DNA of 64,000 nt from Strigops habroptila (Eukaryota > Chordata > Aves > Psittaciformes > Psittacidae), in contig NC_044277.2 in assembly GCF_004027225.2 (NCBI RefSeq), positions 91,834,283-91,898,282 on the forward strand, given 5' to 3'. Below the pieces are notes generated by a model. It was not told where the DNA came from and ran no database searches. It was given only the letters and a program-made list of their open reading frames with translations. The translations under genes and the position numbers were made by a program. Shown piece by piece: positions 53,448 to 63,600 of this stretch (positions within the stretch are counted from its first letter, which is position 1; every line of letters begins with the position of its first letter).

Positions 53448-53768
53448 CTCTACAAAGGAGCTGCCTCATGGAGGCAGCTCTCCAAGGCTGGTGGTAGCTC
53501 CTGCTGTTGCAAATCAGCCTGAAGTATACAGAGTCACTGCGCATGCCCAACTGTTTCGTAGCTTCCCCTTCAGACAGGGGAGGGAAGAGAAGAGGGAGGT
53601 CAGTTCAGGTACTGCGTTGTGAAGGTTCGTGCCTCCTGGGCACTGCTGGCTGGAGCTCGAGTGAAGTGATGATGGAACAGTGAGGGAGAAAAACACCTTT
53701 GTTGGGTTGAGAGGCCAACTTCCAGTAACAGTCCTTGGTAGCATCTTCTGAAAAAGCTATCTTCATAC
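53448..53768 (-). other. NOL7: NOL7 3' UTR
   Basis: About 320 bases from the stop codon to the poly(A) signal, containing the stem-loop at 53458-53480. The open frame 53514-53744 is in the UTR. Confidence 0.75.
53458..53480 (-). other. NOL7: Perfect 10-bp stem-loop in the NOL7 3' UTR
   Basis: GAGCTGCCTC and its exact reverse complement GAGGCAGCTC flank a 3-base loop. On the NOL7 transcript the hairpin ends about 10 bases before the AATAAA. It might affect 3' processing or mRNA stability; this is inference from position only. Confidence 0.75.
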
Positions 53769-53836
53769 TCATATTTTAAGCTGGGTTGAAAGCCAGCGTT
53801 TTCTAAACCTTGCCGCTCTCTGCTTTTTATCTTGCC
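53769..53836 (-). CDS. NOL7: NOL7 exon 8 (C-terminus)
   Basis: 68 bases, end of codon 207 through residue 228 and TGA (53771-53769). Encodes QDKKQRAARFRKRWLSTQLK-I. It corresponds to the mammalian tail QKKQNAKRFKRRW but diverges after RW. The acceptor is TTTTTTTAAG. Confidence 0.88.
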
Positions 53837-56800
53837 CTTAAAAAAAGAAAAAGCTGTTAGTTACCCCTGTCTTAGCCAACTTACTGGAGAAGCAGCTGTC
53901 CAGTGATTACTGCAGCAGTTCAGAACAGAACTGACTGGAAAGCTGATAAAGCTTCCTGATACTTTACATTCAACAGCTGCCTTCAACTGGCCAGGGGCAC
54001 CAGCTAGCACCAGTCTCCTTCAGAAGGAGAACAGGATCTAGCATTGCTTTTGCTTCTCAAGCACAGCTGAAATGCAGACGCTGCCTATGACAGACCAGTA
54101 ACTTTTGCCTCTAGTGCTCACAAGCCTCATGGGCTGTGGTTGTGTGGCTGGAACTGACTTGAGGTGTGTATGAGCCTGTCCCCACTCATTTGTCTCTGTC
54201 ATTTTTTTTTTTTTATGAGAAGTAGGTGCTAATTCCCTGTCCTCATGTGGAGGCATCTCTATTTTACTAAGTTTCACACATACCTGAAATGACTTCCAAC
54301 AGCCCAGAGGTTTTAACAATTAGTGTTTATTTCAACAAGCAAACGTGGCTCCGGGCCCATGCACTGTTTCTTACTGTACCAAAATCGAGGTAATTCTTTG
54401 AAGTTGTGTCTCATATGCTCTCCCTTGAGGACGGCCCATCCCCCCAGTCAGGCTGCAGTGCCCTCTCACCCTTCCCTTGCTATCAGGTTCTTTGGAGTTA
54501 GACAGTAGCAAGATAGAGCCTTCTAACATGGGAAAGGTTTTTTTTCTTTTTTAAGAGTACTGTAAAACAACCTTTATAAGAAGTAGTACCTACTGTGACT
54601 TTTTTTTGTACTCACCCCATGATTTGTCCACAAACTGAACTGCAGCTTTTTTCACTGGGTTTTTCTTGTTTTCAAGGGAAAAAAAATCATTCGCTGAAAC
54701 AAGAGATGAGTGTTCATTACTAAGTTTAGCTCAGAGAAATCCCGATGCAGACCCACTGAAGGAAAACTGCTTACGCTGTGCCCGGTTGGCATGTGGTCCG
54801 TAGAGCTGAGCTTTTATAAAGTCTTTGGCCAGCTGTTGGTGGAGGCCTGTTACGCTCTGATCTTTTAAGCACACAGCTGTATAGTTTCCTTTTGACCTAG
54901 TTAAACAAAAGAGCTGTAAATCCCTGCAGTGTAGTTACAGAACCCAGACAACAGACACGCTGCTAGCCAGGGCTTTGCTACTTGGGCACAACACTGCCTG
55001 GTGGTGGTTTCTTGGTGCTCAGCCAAGCTTTGTAGCTGTATTAAGAAAATAAAACAATGCACCAAGACCTTCAACTTGTCACCATTCTCCTTTATGTGCC
55101 CCACTGTTCCTTGGGAGTCTTGACCCAGTCTCCCCAGGAGCCAGTGTGATTCCTCTCCAAGGACAGAGTGACAAAGGGGAAAGACTGAAATGCGGGAATT
55201 TAGCGCTCAACAACCAGACCTGTAGCAGCACAGAATACAATGCCTACTGCTGTGCTTATGACTGCCTAGTTATGTCATAGCATATACATATATGTAATAT
55301 ATAAAAATTACTTACATTATAGACTTTTTATATATATGTATATATACATCTTACAAGCATGCTGTATCAGAAGTATATTAAAAGTGCTTTTAGCACATGC
55401 TTTCAGTCAGAGGAAGAGCAGGGGGAACATTGAGTGAAAAGAGAACACAGCCATACAGTGACAGAGCAGCAGCAGCACTGCCACATGGGGATAGACACCC
55501 TGGATCTTCTCCCAGTGTACCTGGTACCCTTTCTTTGCTTGTTTTTCTTCACCAGCTTTTTGACTTGGCCTTGCCTTTGGACTTGCCCTTGTCTCTGCTT
55601 CGCAGCCCCACCTCCACGGCGCTGTTTACCTAAAGTAAATTGAATAGAAAATTTCCCAAACATTATGAATCGGATGCTGTAAGTGAAAGAGGAACAGGAG
55701 TGAAACAACTATTAGGCTGCAGAAAATAAGAGGTCTCTAGATAACTCCAACGGGCATTTTTCAGCAGCTCTGAGCAATCAGAGCTAGAAAGCACAGCCGT
55801 CACAGAAGGGCTGTGAGAGGAAAGAAAGAGAAGCAGCATACCTCAGGAGAACCATCCAAAGTACTGGCAGCCAGCTTTCCCTTTCCCTTTCCCCTTCCTT
55901 GGCATTAACACCACAAAACAGGATTCATCAGGATAAATACTCAATGGCAACACAACAGCTATGAGTAACACACAAAGGGGAGCCCAGCCTCGGCTTCATT
56001 CTCACAATTAAATAAGTACTATGGATACTAAGTGTTCAGAGCATCATCCTGAGCTCATCTCTCGTTTATGCCAACAGATTTTTTAAAAACAATAGTAAAA
56101 GGAAGAAAAAGTAGCAGTTACTCCATCCAGCTATGTAACTATATGTGAGGTATGGATAAAAGAGTTGTTTGTTTTAAAAAAAAAACCCCAAAACTTTAAG
56201 TATTTTGAAGTACAGGTGAAGAGGGCAACAAAACAGCGGTCAGGAATACTCCAGATTTTCTAGTTCAGAAGTTGAAAAAAGTTACCTGATTTCTTACAGA
56301 TGCTGTTAAATCACAGTATGATGTATAAAGTATTAATATGATGAACAACTCTATCCAGGAACAGCCTTTATAACTTAAATGCCAAATATTAATCTCCCTC
56401 TGGTAATCCTTGCTTTTTCTATAACACCTGCCTGCTACCTCCTAAACACCACGGGCTAGTTCAACTGAAACCACTGTACAGCAAACAACTTTGGTAAACA
56501 GCGCAGGAATCAGATTAAATAGGACTTTTTTTCTACATGTTTTCCCTTGGCAACACTGTTCTGCCCGTCCAGCCTGTTCAAGTTTCAGGCTTTAAGAGGC
56601 ACTTCCCCTACTGCAGCTCTAGCACTGAAACCAAATCCCGAGGCGCCAGGCAGTGCACGACGGTAGCAGGACAGGCAGCAGCATACCTCGGTTAGCTGCC
56701 GCAGCCTTCTCCTCGGGCCTGGGGAGGACAACAAGGCAACGCGTTACTCTTCCAACTCACCCTCACTGCCCCCCGAAGCCCCGTTTCCACCCCACATCCC

Positions 56801-57316
56801 CCCCCAGCGCCAAGGCCCGGCGGGGCCGCACCACGGGCCGGCAGCCCAGCACCCACCCGCCGCCGCTCACCGTGCGGGCGGCGCGGCGGCCAGCTCCTGC
56901 AGCAGGGCCTCGGGGAGCAGCTTCCGCTTCTGCGGGGAGAGGGGAGCAGTCAGCGGGGCGGGAAGGGGCGGGGGGGGTGCTGCCGCCCGGGCGGGGCGGG
57001 CCGTACCTTCTGCTCCGCGAACAGCTCCTGGCGCCGCCGCCGCTTCTCCTTCAGCAGCTCCCGGTGCCTGTGGGGAGGCGGGAGGCGCCGTCAGCGCGGC
57101 CTCGGGGCGGGGAAAGGGGTAAGGGGAGAGGAGTGGGCCCGCGCGCGGGTATCGGTACCTCCGGGCCGCCTCCCCCACGAGCTTCCGTTCGGTCTCGGCC
57201 GCCTCCTTCGCCACGCCAAAGGACACCTCCTCCGGGGCCTCGTCGTCCGAGGAGGGTGGCCCCATGAGCGCGGGGGGCACCCCGCGCCTGCCCGCCGCCT
57301 GCCGCCGCCGCGCCAT
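53769..57316 (-). CDS. NOL7: NOL7, nucleolar protein 7, full gene span of 8 coding exons
   Basis: Small basic nucleolar protein involved in ribosome biogenesis (pre-rRNA processing). In transcript order the exons are 57316-57159, 57067-57007, 56929-56871, 56718-56687, 55629-55521, 54896-54775, 54693-54616, 53836-53769; all introns are GT-AG and phases agree, giving 687 bases or 228 residues plus stop (human 257). Family landmarks: acidic DDEAPEEVSFGVAKEAAETE, basic LKEKRRRRQELFAEQKKRKL, LLPEALLQEL, AVCLKDQ, DFIKAQLYGP, KNPVKKAAVQFVDKSWG, and the basic end ARFRKRW. The middle and C-terminal tail are poorly conserved, as is usual for this protein. The start is the first in-frame ATG; an upstream open frame has no ATG. 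Confidence 0.93.
54616..54693 (-). CDS. NOL7: NOL7 exon 7
   Basis: 78 bases, residues 181-207. Encodes NDFFSLENKKNPVKKAAVQF and VDKSWG, matching the conserved [20 protein letters not shown] block of mammals. The acceptor is TTGTTTCAG and the donor is ATGGG|GTGAGT. Confidence 0.95.
54775..54896 (-). CDS. NOL7: NOL7 exon 6
   Basis: 122 bases, residues 140-181. Encodes SKGNYTAVCLKDQSVTGLHQ and QLAKDFIKAQLYGPHANRAQ. The pattern LKDQ...QQ.A..FI...LYGP..NR is conserved with mammals. The acceptor is CTAG and the donor is CAGC|GTAAGC. Confidence 0.95.
54897..55520 (-). other. NOL7: NOL7 intron 5
   Basis: 624 bases with a TA-rich low-complexity tract at about 55262-55350. Nothing else seen. Confidence 0.85.
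55262..55350. repeat. (TA)n-rich low-complexity tract
   Basis: Interrupted TATATA/CATATA stretch of about 90 bases, partly self-complementary, in NOL7 intron 5. Confidence 0.7.
55521..55629 (-). CDS. NOL7: NOL7 exon 5 (basic, Gln-rich linker with internal repeat)
   Basis: 109 bases, residues 104-140. Encodes GKQRRGGGAAKQRQGQVQRQ, then GQVKKLVKKNKQRKGT. Phase is fixed by exons 4 and 6. It contains an 18-base tandem duplication encoding RQGQVQ-RQGQVK. This basic linker corresponds to the variable lysine-rich middle of mammalian NOL7. The acceptor is TTTACTTTAG and the donor is ACCAG|GTACAC. Confidence 0.88.
55630..56686 (-). other. NOL7: NOL7 intron 4
   Basis: 1.06 kb, nothing recognised beyond the splice sites. 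Confidence 0.85.
56687..56718 (-). CDS. NOL7: NOL7 exon 4, 32-base exon
   Basis: Residues 93-104, encoding PEEKAAAANR. Assigned by phase and splice sites (acceptor CTCCCCAG, donor CCGAG|GTATGC), because this part of the protein is poorly conserved. Confidence 0.85.
56871..56929 (-). CDS. NOL7: NOL7 exon 3
   Basis: 59 bases, residues 74-93. Encodes KRKLLPEALLQELAAAPPA; KRKLLP is conserved with mammals. The acceptor is CTCCCCGCAG and the donor is CACG|GTGAGC. Flanking introns are only 152 and 77 bases. Confidence 0.94.
57007..57067 (-). CDS. NOL7: NOL7 exon 2
   Basis: 61 bases, residues 53-73. Encodes HRELLKEKRRRRQELFAEQK, the conserved basic helix and probable nuclear/nucleolar targeting segment. 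The acceptor is TCCCCACAG and the donor is CAGAAG|GTACGG. Confidence 0.95.
57159..57316 (-). CDS. NOL7: NOL7 exon 1 (coding part)
   Basis: 158 bases, residues 1-53. Starts MARRRQAAGRRGVPPALMGP, then SSDDEAPEEVSFGVAKEAAE and TERKLVGEAAR. The N-terminus is shorter than in mammals. The donor is CGGAG|GTACCG, followed by a 91-base intron. Confidence 0.95.
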
Positions 57317-57484
57317 GGCTCTCGCACCGCCCGCCCCGTTCCGGAAGCGCTCCCTGCCGCACGCGGCCCCGCCCCGCCCCCTCGCGCCCAACGGCCGGTA
57401 ACGGCCCTCCAGCGGCGCACGCGCGCGCACAGACGAGTCGTTGAGGTACGAGGGACAGCGGCGGGACCCGAACCGAGCCGCATG

Positions 57485-57490
57485 TTTATT
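57485..57490 (-). terminator. SIRT5: SIRT5 polyadenylation signal
   Basis: AATAAA on the - strand, 118 bases after the SIRT5 stop, giving a very short 3' UTR. Only about 170 bases separate it from the NOL7 ATG. Confidence 0.78.
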
Positions 57491-57607
57491 GCAGCGGGGA
57501 GCAGGGCAGGAGCAGCCCGGCGCGACCCGCCGCAGCCCCCGCCGGGCGCCAGGCGCAGGCCGCGGCCGCCAGGCTTGGCGCTCCCCAGCCGGGCGCTCCG
57601 CGGTGGC

Positions 57608-57683
57608 TCAGGAGATGATCTCCGTCTCGTGGCGGGCCAGCGCCGGCGGCAGAGTGGTCCCGCAGGGGCCCGAGAAGTGAAAC
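57608..57683 (-). CDS. SIRT5: SIRT5 last coding exon
   Basis: 76 bases ending in TGA (57610-57608). Encodes [24 protein letters not shown], matching the mammalian end [15 protein letters not shown]. Much richer in GC than the other SIRT5 exons because it lies within the NOL7 CpG island. The acceptor is CCTTACAG. Confidence 0.96.
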
Positions 57684-60600
57684 CTGTAAGGAAGCAGCCG
57701 GGTGAAGGGGCAGGCACGACCGGCGGCACGCTGCTTGCTGCTGCCTGTGCCCGGGTGCGTCTGACAGGCAGGCAGCGAGTGAGCCCCGCTGCTCAGGGAG
57801 AGGCACTTCTAGGAGCTAGGGACAAACTTCAGCTTCACACTTAGAAACACACAGTTGTGTCTTCATATACTGGTTTGGGCTGGCAGGGACCTTAAAGATA
57901 TCTAGTTCCAACCTCCTGCCATGGGCAGGGACACCTTCCACTAGACCAGGTTGCTCCAAGCCCCTGTGTCTAACCTGGCCTTGAACACTGCCAGGGATGG
58001 GGCAGCCACAGCTGCTCTGTAAGAACTTAGTGTAAGTTAATTCTACAAAGAAAGAGCAATCACCTCTTCTTACTTATTAGAAGAAATCAGTATTCCTTAA
58101 GCACTGGGGAAAAAACCTAGATCATGTTTGTCTAAAAATTTTCTAAGCATTTTAGCAGTTCAGTGCAAAATAACTAAAGTTTTGCTGGTTTAAAGCTGAG
58201 CAGCTTTACCTGAATCTGTTTGTAGCAGGAGTAGCTTCCATGTTAAATTCTGCAACCGGCACTCCTCTGGCGGATACCTGTGGGGCAAACATTGCGGCGG
58301 GATACACCACAGAGGAGGTCCCCACCTGCAGGGACAGGGCAAAAAACAGTGAGTGTAGCAGGCCAGCAGTTAAACAGACAAAACCAAACCAACCCAGGAG
58401 GTGAGGGCCCTTCTCAGAATGCTGGATGTGCAAAACCACTAAAGCACAAAGATCCCTACAGAAATGAAGCCAAATCAGTATCTGCATTTAGTGTCACTGC
58501 ACGTGTAGCAGAATTGGCAGTGGTTTGTCTGATGTAACCCAAAGAAGCCTGTTTGTGGATTATAACTGTAGGTGGAAAGACCTTGCATTCAGGAAAACAA
58601 AACAAGATGTTCCTTCTGTTGCTTGGGGTTACTCTGTGAAGGGTACTCAATATTCCGAGCAAGTGTTTGGGTCAGTGAGCTGGAACCAGTGAGCATGGAA
58701 ACCACCTCACAAAAAAAAGCAGCCCGTGATAACAGCTAAGCTACCTTCTTACCGCATTTTGTCACTTTTTTAACTGAGCATCAAAATAATCGTAATATTT
58801 TTCACGGTTTGAGAAATTCAACAGCTAAACAGTATTAGCGAACCTCTAACACCTGAACCTCTAACCCCTGTGTGCAGATGGCAGGTGCCAGCTGAGCACA
58901 ATGCACGTGCTGAACCTGCTGACTTCCAAGTACATGTACATGTTCAGGCTTCATGGCCTTTTAAAGTTGCACACTTGACGCTAGAGAATCCCTCGGGGGC
59001 TGTTAGTTTCCTCAGGGAAGCGCACATGAAACCCCTTTACCCAGGTGGTGCAACCCCTTCAGTGTGGCTTCCCCACCGGTTGAGAGGCCATGTAACAAGT
59101 GCATCACTCACTACCAAGCAGAGGTCACAAATATCAAGCTCCTTCTCCACCTCCATGAGAATGTCGGGGTCCAGGGTTTCACCAAACCACACAACGTGGG
59201 GACGGAGGAGCCCATTGCAGCCGTCCTCCTCGCACCTGTTTGAGCATCACCAAGGGACAAGGTTACACTGCTGGCATGGATGTTTTCATTCTCATTTGGG
59301 CACATCTTTCCTGCCTTGCTCTTCTTCTCTCTTTCACAGCCCCCCCCACACCCTCCTCTACCGCACGCTGGGCAGAGGGCAGCTGATGCTGTGCACAGGT
59401 ATGCTGGAAGTACACACGTGCTGCCTGGCCACACGGAACGGGTTGCTGAACAGTTGTGCAACTCAGATTCTTAGTGGTGTCTGCCCCTTGCTCAGCACCT
59501 GAAATACATGAAACTTAAAACGCAGTATGTGCTACAGACGTCAGCCTCCATCGACTTTTAACAAACTAGCCAACAGGTTTTTAAGGAGAAAGTGAACTGA
59601 CAGACAAATTGTGCTAGCCTCTTTTCAGTAGGAACTAGATGAAAAAAACACGGTGGCCTCTTGCATCTGCAGCTCGCTCAGGCAAAGCTTCAGCCGTTCT
59701 AAAGAAAATGTAATGCCTGCAAGGGACTAGCTGTGGCTGTGCCCCCGCACAGTGCTGCAGACTGACTAATGGCAGGTAGCACCCACAAAGCAGCAGAACA
59801 TTTACTGTGTAGCACTTGCTGCTACACGGTAGCACTCTACTACTACGCCACTTACTACGAGCCCCACAAATTTAGGCATGTTCTGGCTTGGTGCTCAAGT
59901 ACACAAACATGCCATGTCTTTCACATCATGGTAAACTTCCAGTGCACACTCTTATTGTCTGCTGTCCCCCATAACTTTTAGACTCAGTTCTCCGGGGGAA
60001 AGTCCCACGCCTTTTTCTCCTGGAGAAAGTCTCCATGTCCTTCCAAAACTACATGAACAGTAATAAAAGCCTTTGAGACGCACAACAAAGCATAAAGAGG
60101 TAACAGCAAAACACAAATTAGTCCTCACGTACTGAGGAAGCTGTTCAACTGGAATCGCGGCATCTTCTGTTTCAGGATCTGGAGCCCTGAAGTTAGAAAA
60201 TTGCAAGACATATTCAGCCGTACAAATTGCATTTTGTACATCAATAAAAACTCAGCATTCTCTAAAGCACACTCTCCAATCAAGAAGTCTTTGCAACTTT
60301 GGCCAACTTCAACAGCTACCACAACCCTAACATACCACATACACAGGGCAAGCAGGTCTTTATCCAGGATTATCCCAGAGCTAAGCAACTGTCCTAAGCT
60401 GGTCAAACTCTGCCAGAGGCACAACAAACACTTAAGTAACTACCTGAAGTATTGGTGAAATGCAAAGGGAAAACCCCTAAAAATCTATGAGCATACGCCT
60501 TTCCCCTTTTTTTAGTGGTGAAAGAAAAGAAAGAGGATGGCTAGAAAAAGGCGACTGAAGGATTTTTCTGCAACTTTTGAAGTTGCAGAAATCCTGGGAA

Positions 60601-63600
60601 CTGACACCTGCCTCCCAATTGTTCATTACATCTTTATTTTGAGACCTGTAATAACAAGAATCTTACTGAGGAGCTGAGGGACAAAAGCTGCTAGGTGCTA
60701 GACAAAGAAGAGGACAATACATGTATTGAGTGATGGCAGTCCAATTTAAGGAATAAGCATCTGATTTAGTATCTTTACCCCAGGAGGTAAAGAGGATGGG
60801 AGAAAACACACATTCTCAAAGAGTACAACTAGTTGATGTCCAAAATAAGAGTTTCAGACCACCTAAAAGTCTTCTAATTAAAACTTACATAACATTGTGC
60901 TAACAGTTGTTCTTTCACAGGACTTAGGGCATCATGCCCTCTCACTGAAGTTACTGAACAGCATACTCATGGTTCCAAACAGTTGTGTAAAATTTAAGTG
61001 TTAATACTACTAATGTAAAATGGGATGGTCAGCCAAAACTCCACTTTCCTAAAATGGCTCCTTTTCTATTAAACAGCAGAAGTAGAAAATAAAGACAGTT
61101 TACAAGCAGATGTATTACTTACCCTTTCCCAGCCAATGCAGGGCATATTGGGCTCTTGTAATTCGCAGCTACATTTCCACAGTTGGTGCATCGAGTTTTA
61201 AATAAACTACCTGAAACACACAAAGATAAAACATCAGGGATCAAACGACTGGTCTGGGGCATGGCCGCACGAGCAAGTGGTTGTGTTTATCCTGGATGGC
61301 CTTTATTTGACTTTGAAGACTACACCTCGTGGGTAACTTGGGTAACACTACATGAATGTAACAGCCAAGTGCTGAAACCTGGCAGCATTATGAAGGAGAT
61401 TATTTACAGAGTGCTTTTGTTCAGCAACCTGAGGTGACCAGTGTCACAGTTGAGCACAGGTCAGACCCAGCAAAGAGACCCAACACAGCCCCTTCAGCTG
61501 AAAGGCCACAGTGAAGAGCAACAACAGTCCCTCTAAACTATGATTCAATCAAAATTAAACTATGCCCAAAGCATATGAAGTACCCAAAACAACTTCCAAA
61601 AGAGAACAGGGTGTTACTGTAAATAACTTCATGCAAGTTATTACCATTTTAAAGGCAAATTTATTTTCACCCAGTATTTATCCTGCCCTCTCTTCTTCCC
61701 CCCACGTTTGCTGGCCTGTAAGCAGACAGGTAAGCTGATTCTTACCATGGATTTCTAAGAGGTGCTTTGTGCCTGCCTTTCTGTGTAGTTCATCAATATT
61801 CTGAGTAATGACCACAACGCTCCGTCCTTGCTTGCTCAGTCGCTTTTCGCACTCTGCAATGGCGATATGCGCAGGGTTCGGGTGTTTACTCAACATCACC
61901 TCCCGGCGGTAGTGGTAAAACTCCCATACACGAGAAGGGTTTCGTGCAAAAGCCTCTGGAGTAGCCAGCTCCTGGAACAGACACGACAAGTCATGCTACC
62001 AGCGAAAGGGCAAGAAAATCCCCTCCCCACATGAAACCTCCTAGATTCCTGCCACTTAAACTGCTACCAGCACAACAAGGTTATCAGAAACAACTTCTTT
62101 ATAACCAGATGCAGTTGATGAAAATATACTTTAATAGCCCCTATAGAGATGACAAGTCCAACTATCTTATCAAATGAGGAAATAACTGTTATCAACAGTG
62201 TGGTACATGGTTTTACACAGTACACCTGGACCTTATTCTGTGCTACCCCACCAAACTATTAGGAGTGTAGTACAGCACAAAAGAAGATAAAGATATTTCA
62301 ATGCACACAATTTTTAGGGTTCAAAACTCTCTTCTTCACAGCAGTCATAAAACTCAACATCATGTGGATAGATTTCCTTTGCTAGCAACTTCTTTTCTGC
62401 CTCTAATGTAAGTGTAACACAAGCCAAATTACAGCCATTGTCAAAACCAAAGTCTAATGCCTTCTTTTTTACATGTTGGTATAATCTAAGATGTACTTTT
62501 CACAGTAACTTTAACTTTGCCTTATCTTCTTTTAAAGAGAAGGAGTAGCTCAGTCTAATGCTGCGACACGCAATTCTCCTGATATGAAATTGCCGAATGC
62601 AAGATTTCTGCTGCAGAAGAACCAGGCACTTATACACATGCATGCTTTATTTGAACTGATAGTCACTGAAAGAAAAAAAGTCTTTAGATTCAAACCATCT
62701 TGAAAAACTCATCTCTCTGACCCCTTCTTAACCTCATCAAATCTTTCATGAGTGCTGCATTAAGAAACATAAAGAAAGCCAACAAGACAGCAACATTTGG
62801 GGCAGCAGCTACTGACAGTGTAGCACTTATGTGAAACACCTGCACCAGCATGCAGGATCAGACTCCTGAAACACCTATGCAAATAACGCAGGTGCTCGCC
62901 ACTGCACCCCTCCACCCCACAGTACCTGCTTCAGCCTCCTCTCCCACCCCAGTGGCTCCTGGCGCTGGCAAGGTCACACCAGCAAGAGACAGAGCTTGTG
63001 GGAAAGTTAAAGACTGTGAAGAACACTGCCCCCAAACAATAAAAACCATCCTAACCATTTTTAAAGAGTATGATGAGAAACCAAGATTTAATGAAAAACA
63101 ACTAGTCACTATCATCGATTCCATCCTTTGTTATTTTGGCAAAAGGTTCTTAAGTTTAAAACAGGAAGTAGGAAATGAGGTAGGAAAACAGTGAGGGTGT
63201 TGGAAGATGAGCACACAGCTAATCCGCAAGGCAGCAAGAAAACAAGGACGGCAGAAAGACCCAGAGCTGTCTGCAAGAGAACATTGTTTTTCCCAAAACA
63301 ACTGATAAGGACAGAGAAGCAGCTGCAGCTGCACAAAGCAGCCCCCAGGGCACAGGTGAGAGCTGCAGATGTGGGTGTAAAGGGAGAGCTCTGTGGAGCA
63401 CTTCCACCCTCCAAGGCGTCCAGCTTCTGACCCTTCACCATCACCCACTCGACAGGCATTGCAGCAGAGCCGCACAGACACGCACCACCAGTATGTACCT
63501 GGGCTTGCCACTTCCTCCAGAAACCTCCAGCCCCTCTGAAGGTCGGGACTCCACTCTCCGCACTAACACCAGCTCCTGTGATGATGGCTATGTGCTTCGC

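Larger units (their letters stand above)
56600..57720. promoter_or_regulatory. NOL7: CpG island: NOL7 promoter and SIRT5 3' end
   Basis: GC-rich, CpG-dense stretch covering NOL7 exons 1-4, the sequence upstream of its ATG, and the last coding exon and 3' UTR of SIRT5. The NOL7 start site must lie between about 57320 and the SIRT5 3' end near 57460-57480. No TATA box seen. Long open frames on the + strand here (56653-57267 and others) are compositional. Confidence 0.85.

Noticed and set aside
56653-57267. 204-codon + strand open frame over the NOL7 CpG island
   Set aside because: Low-complexity Pro/Arg/Ala translation opposite well-supported NOL7 exons; a composition effect.
58870-59502. 210-codon + strand open frame
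   Set aside because: It overlaps a confirmed SIRT5 exon on the other strand and has no recognisable domain.
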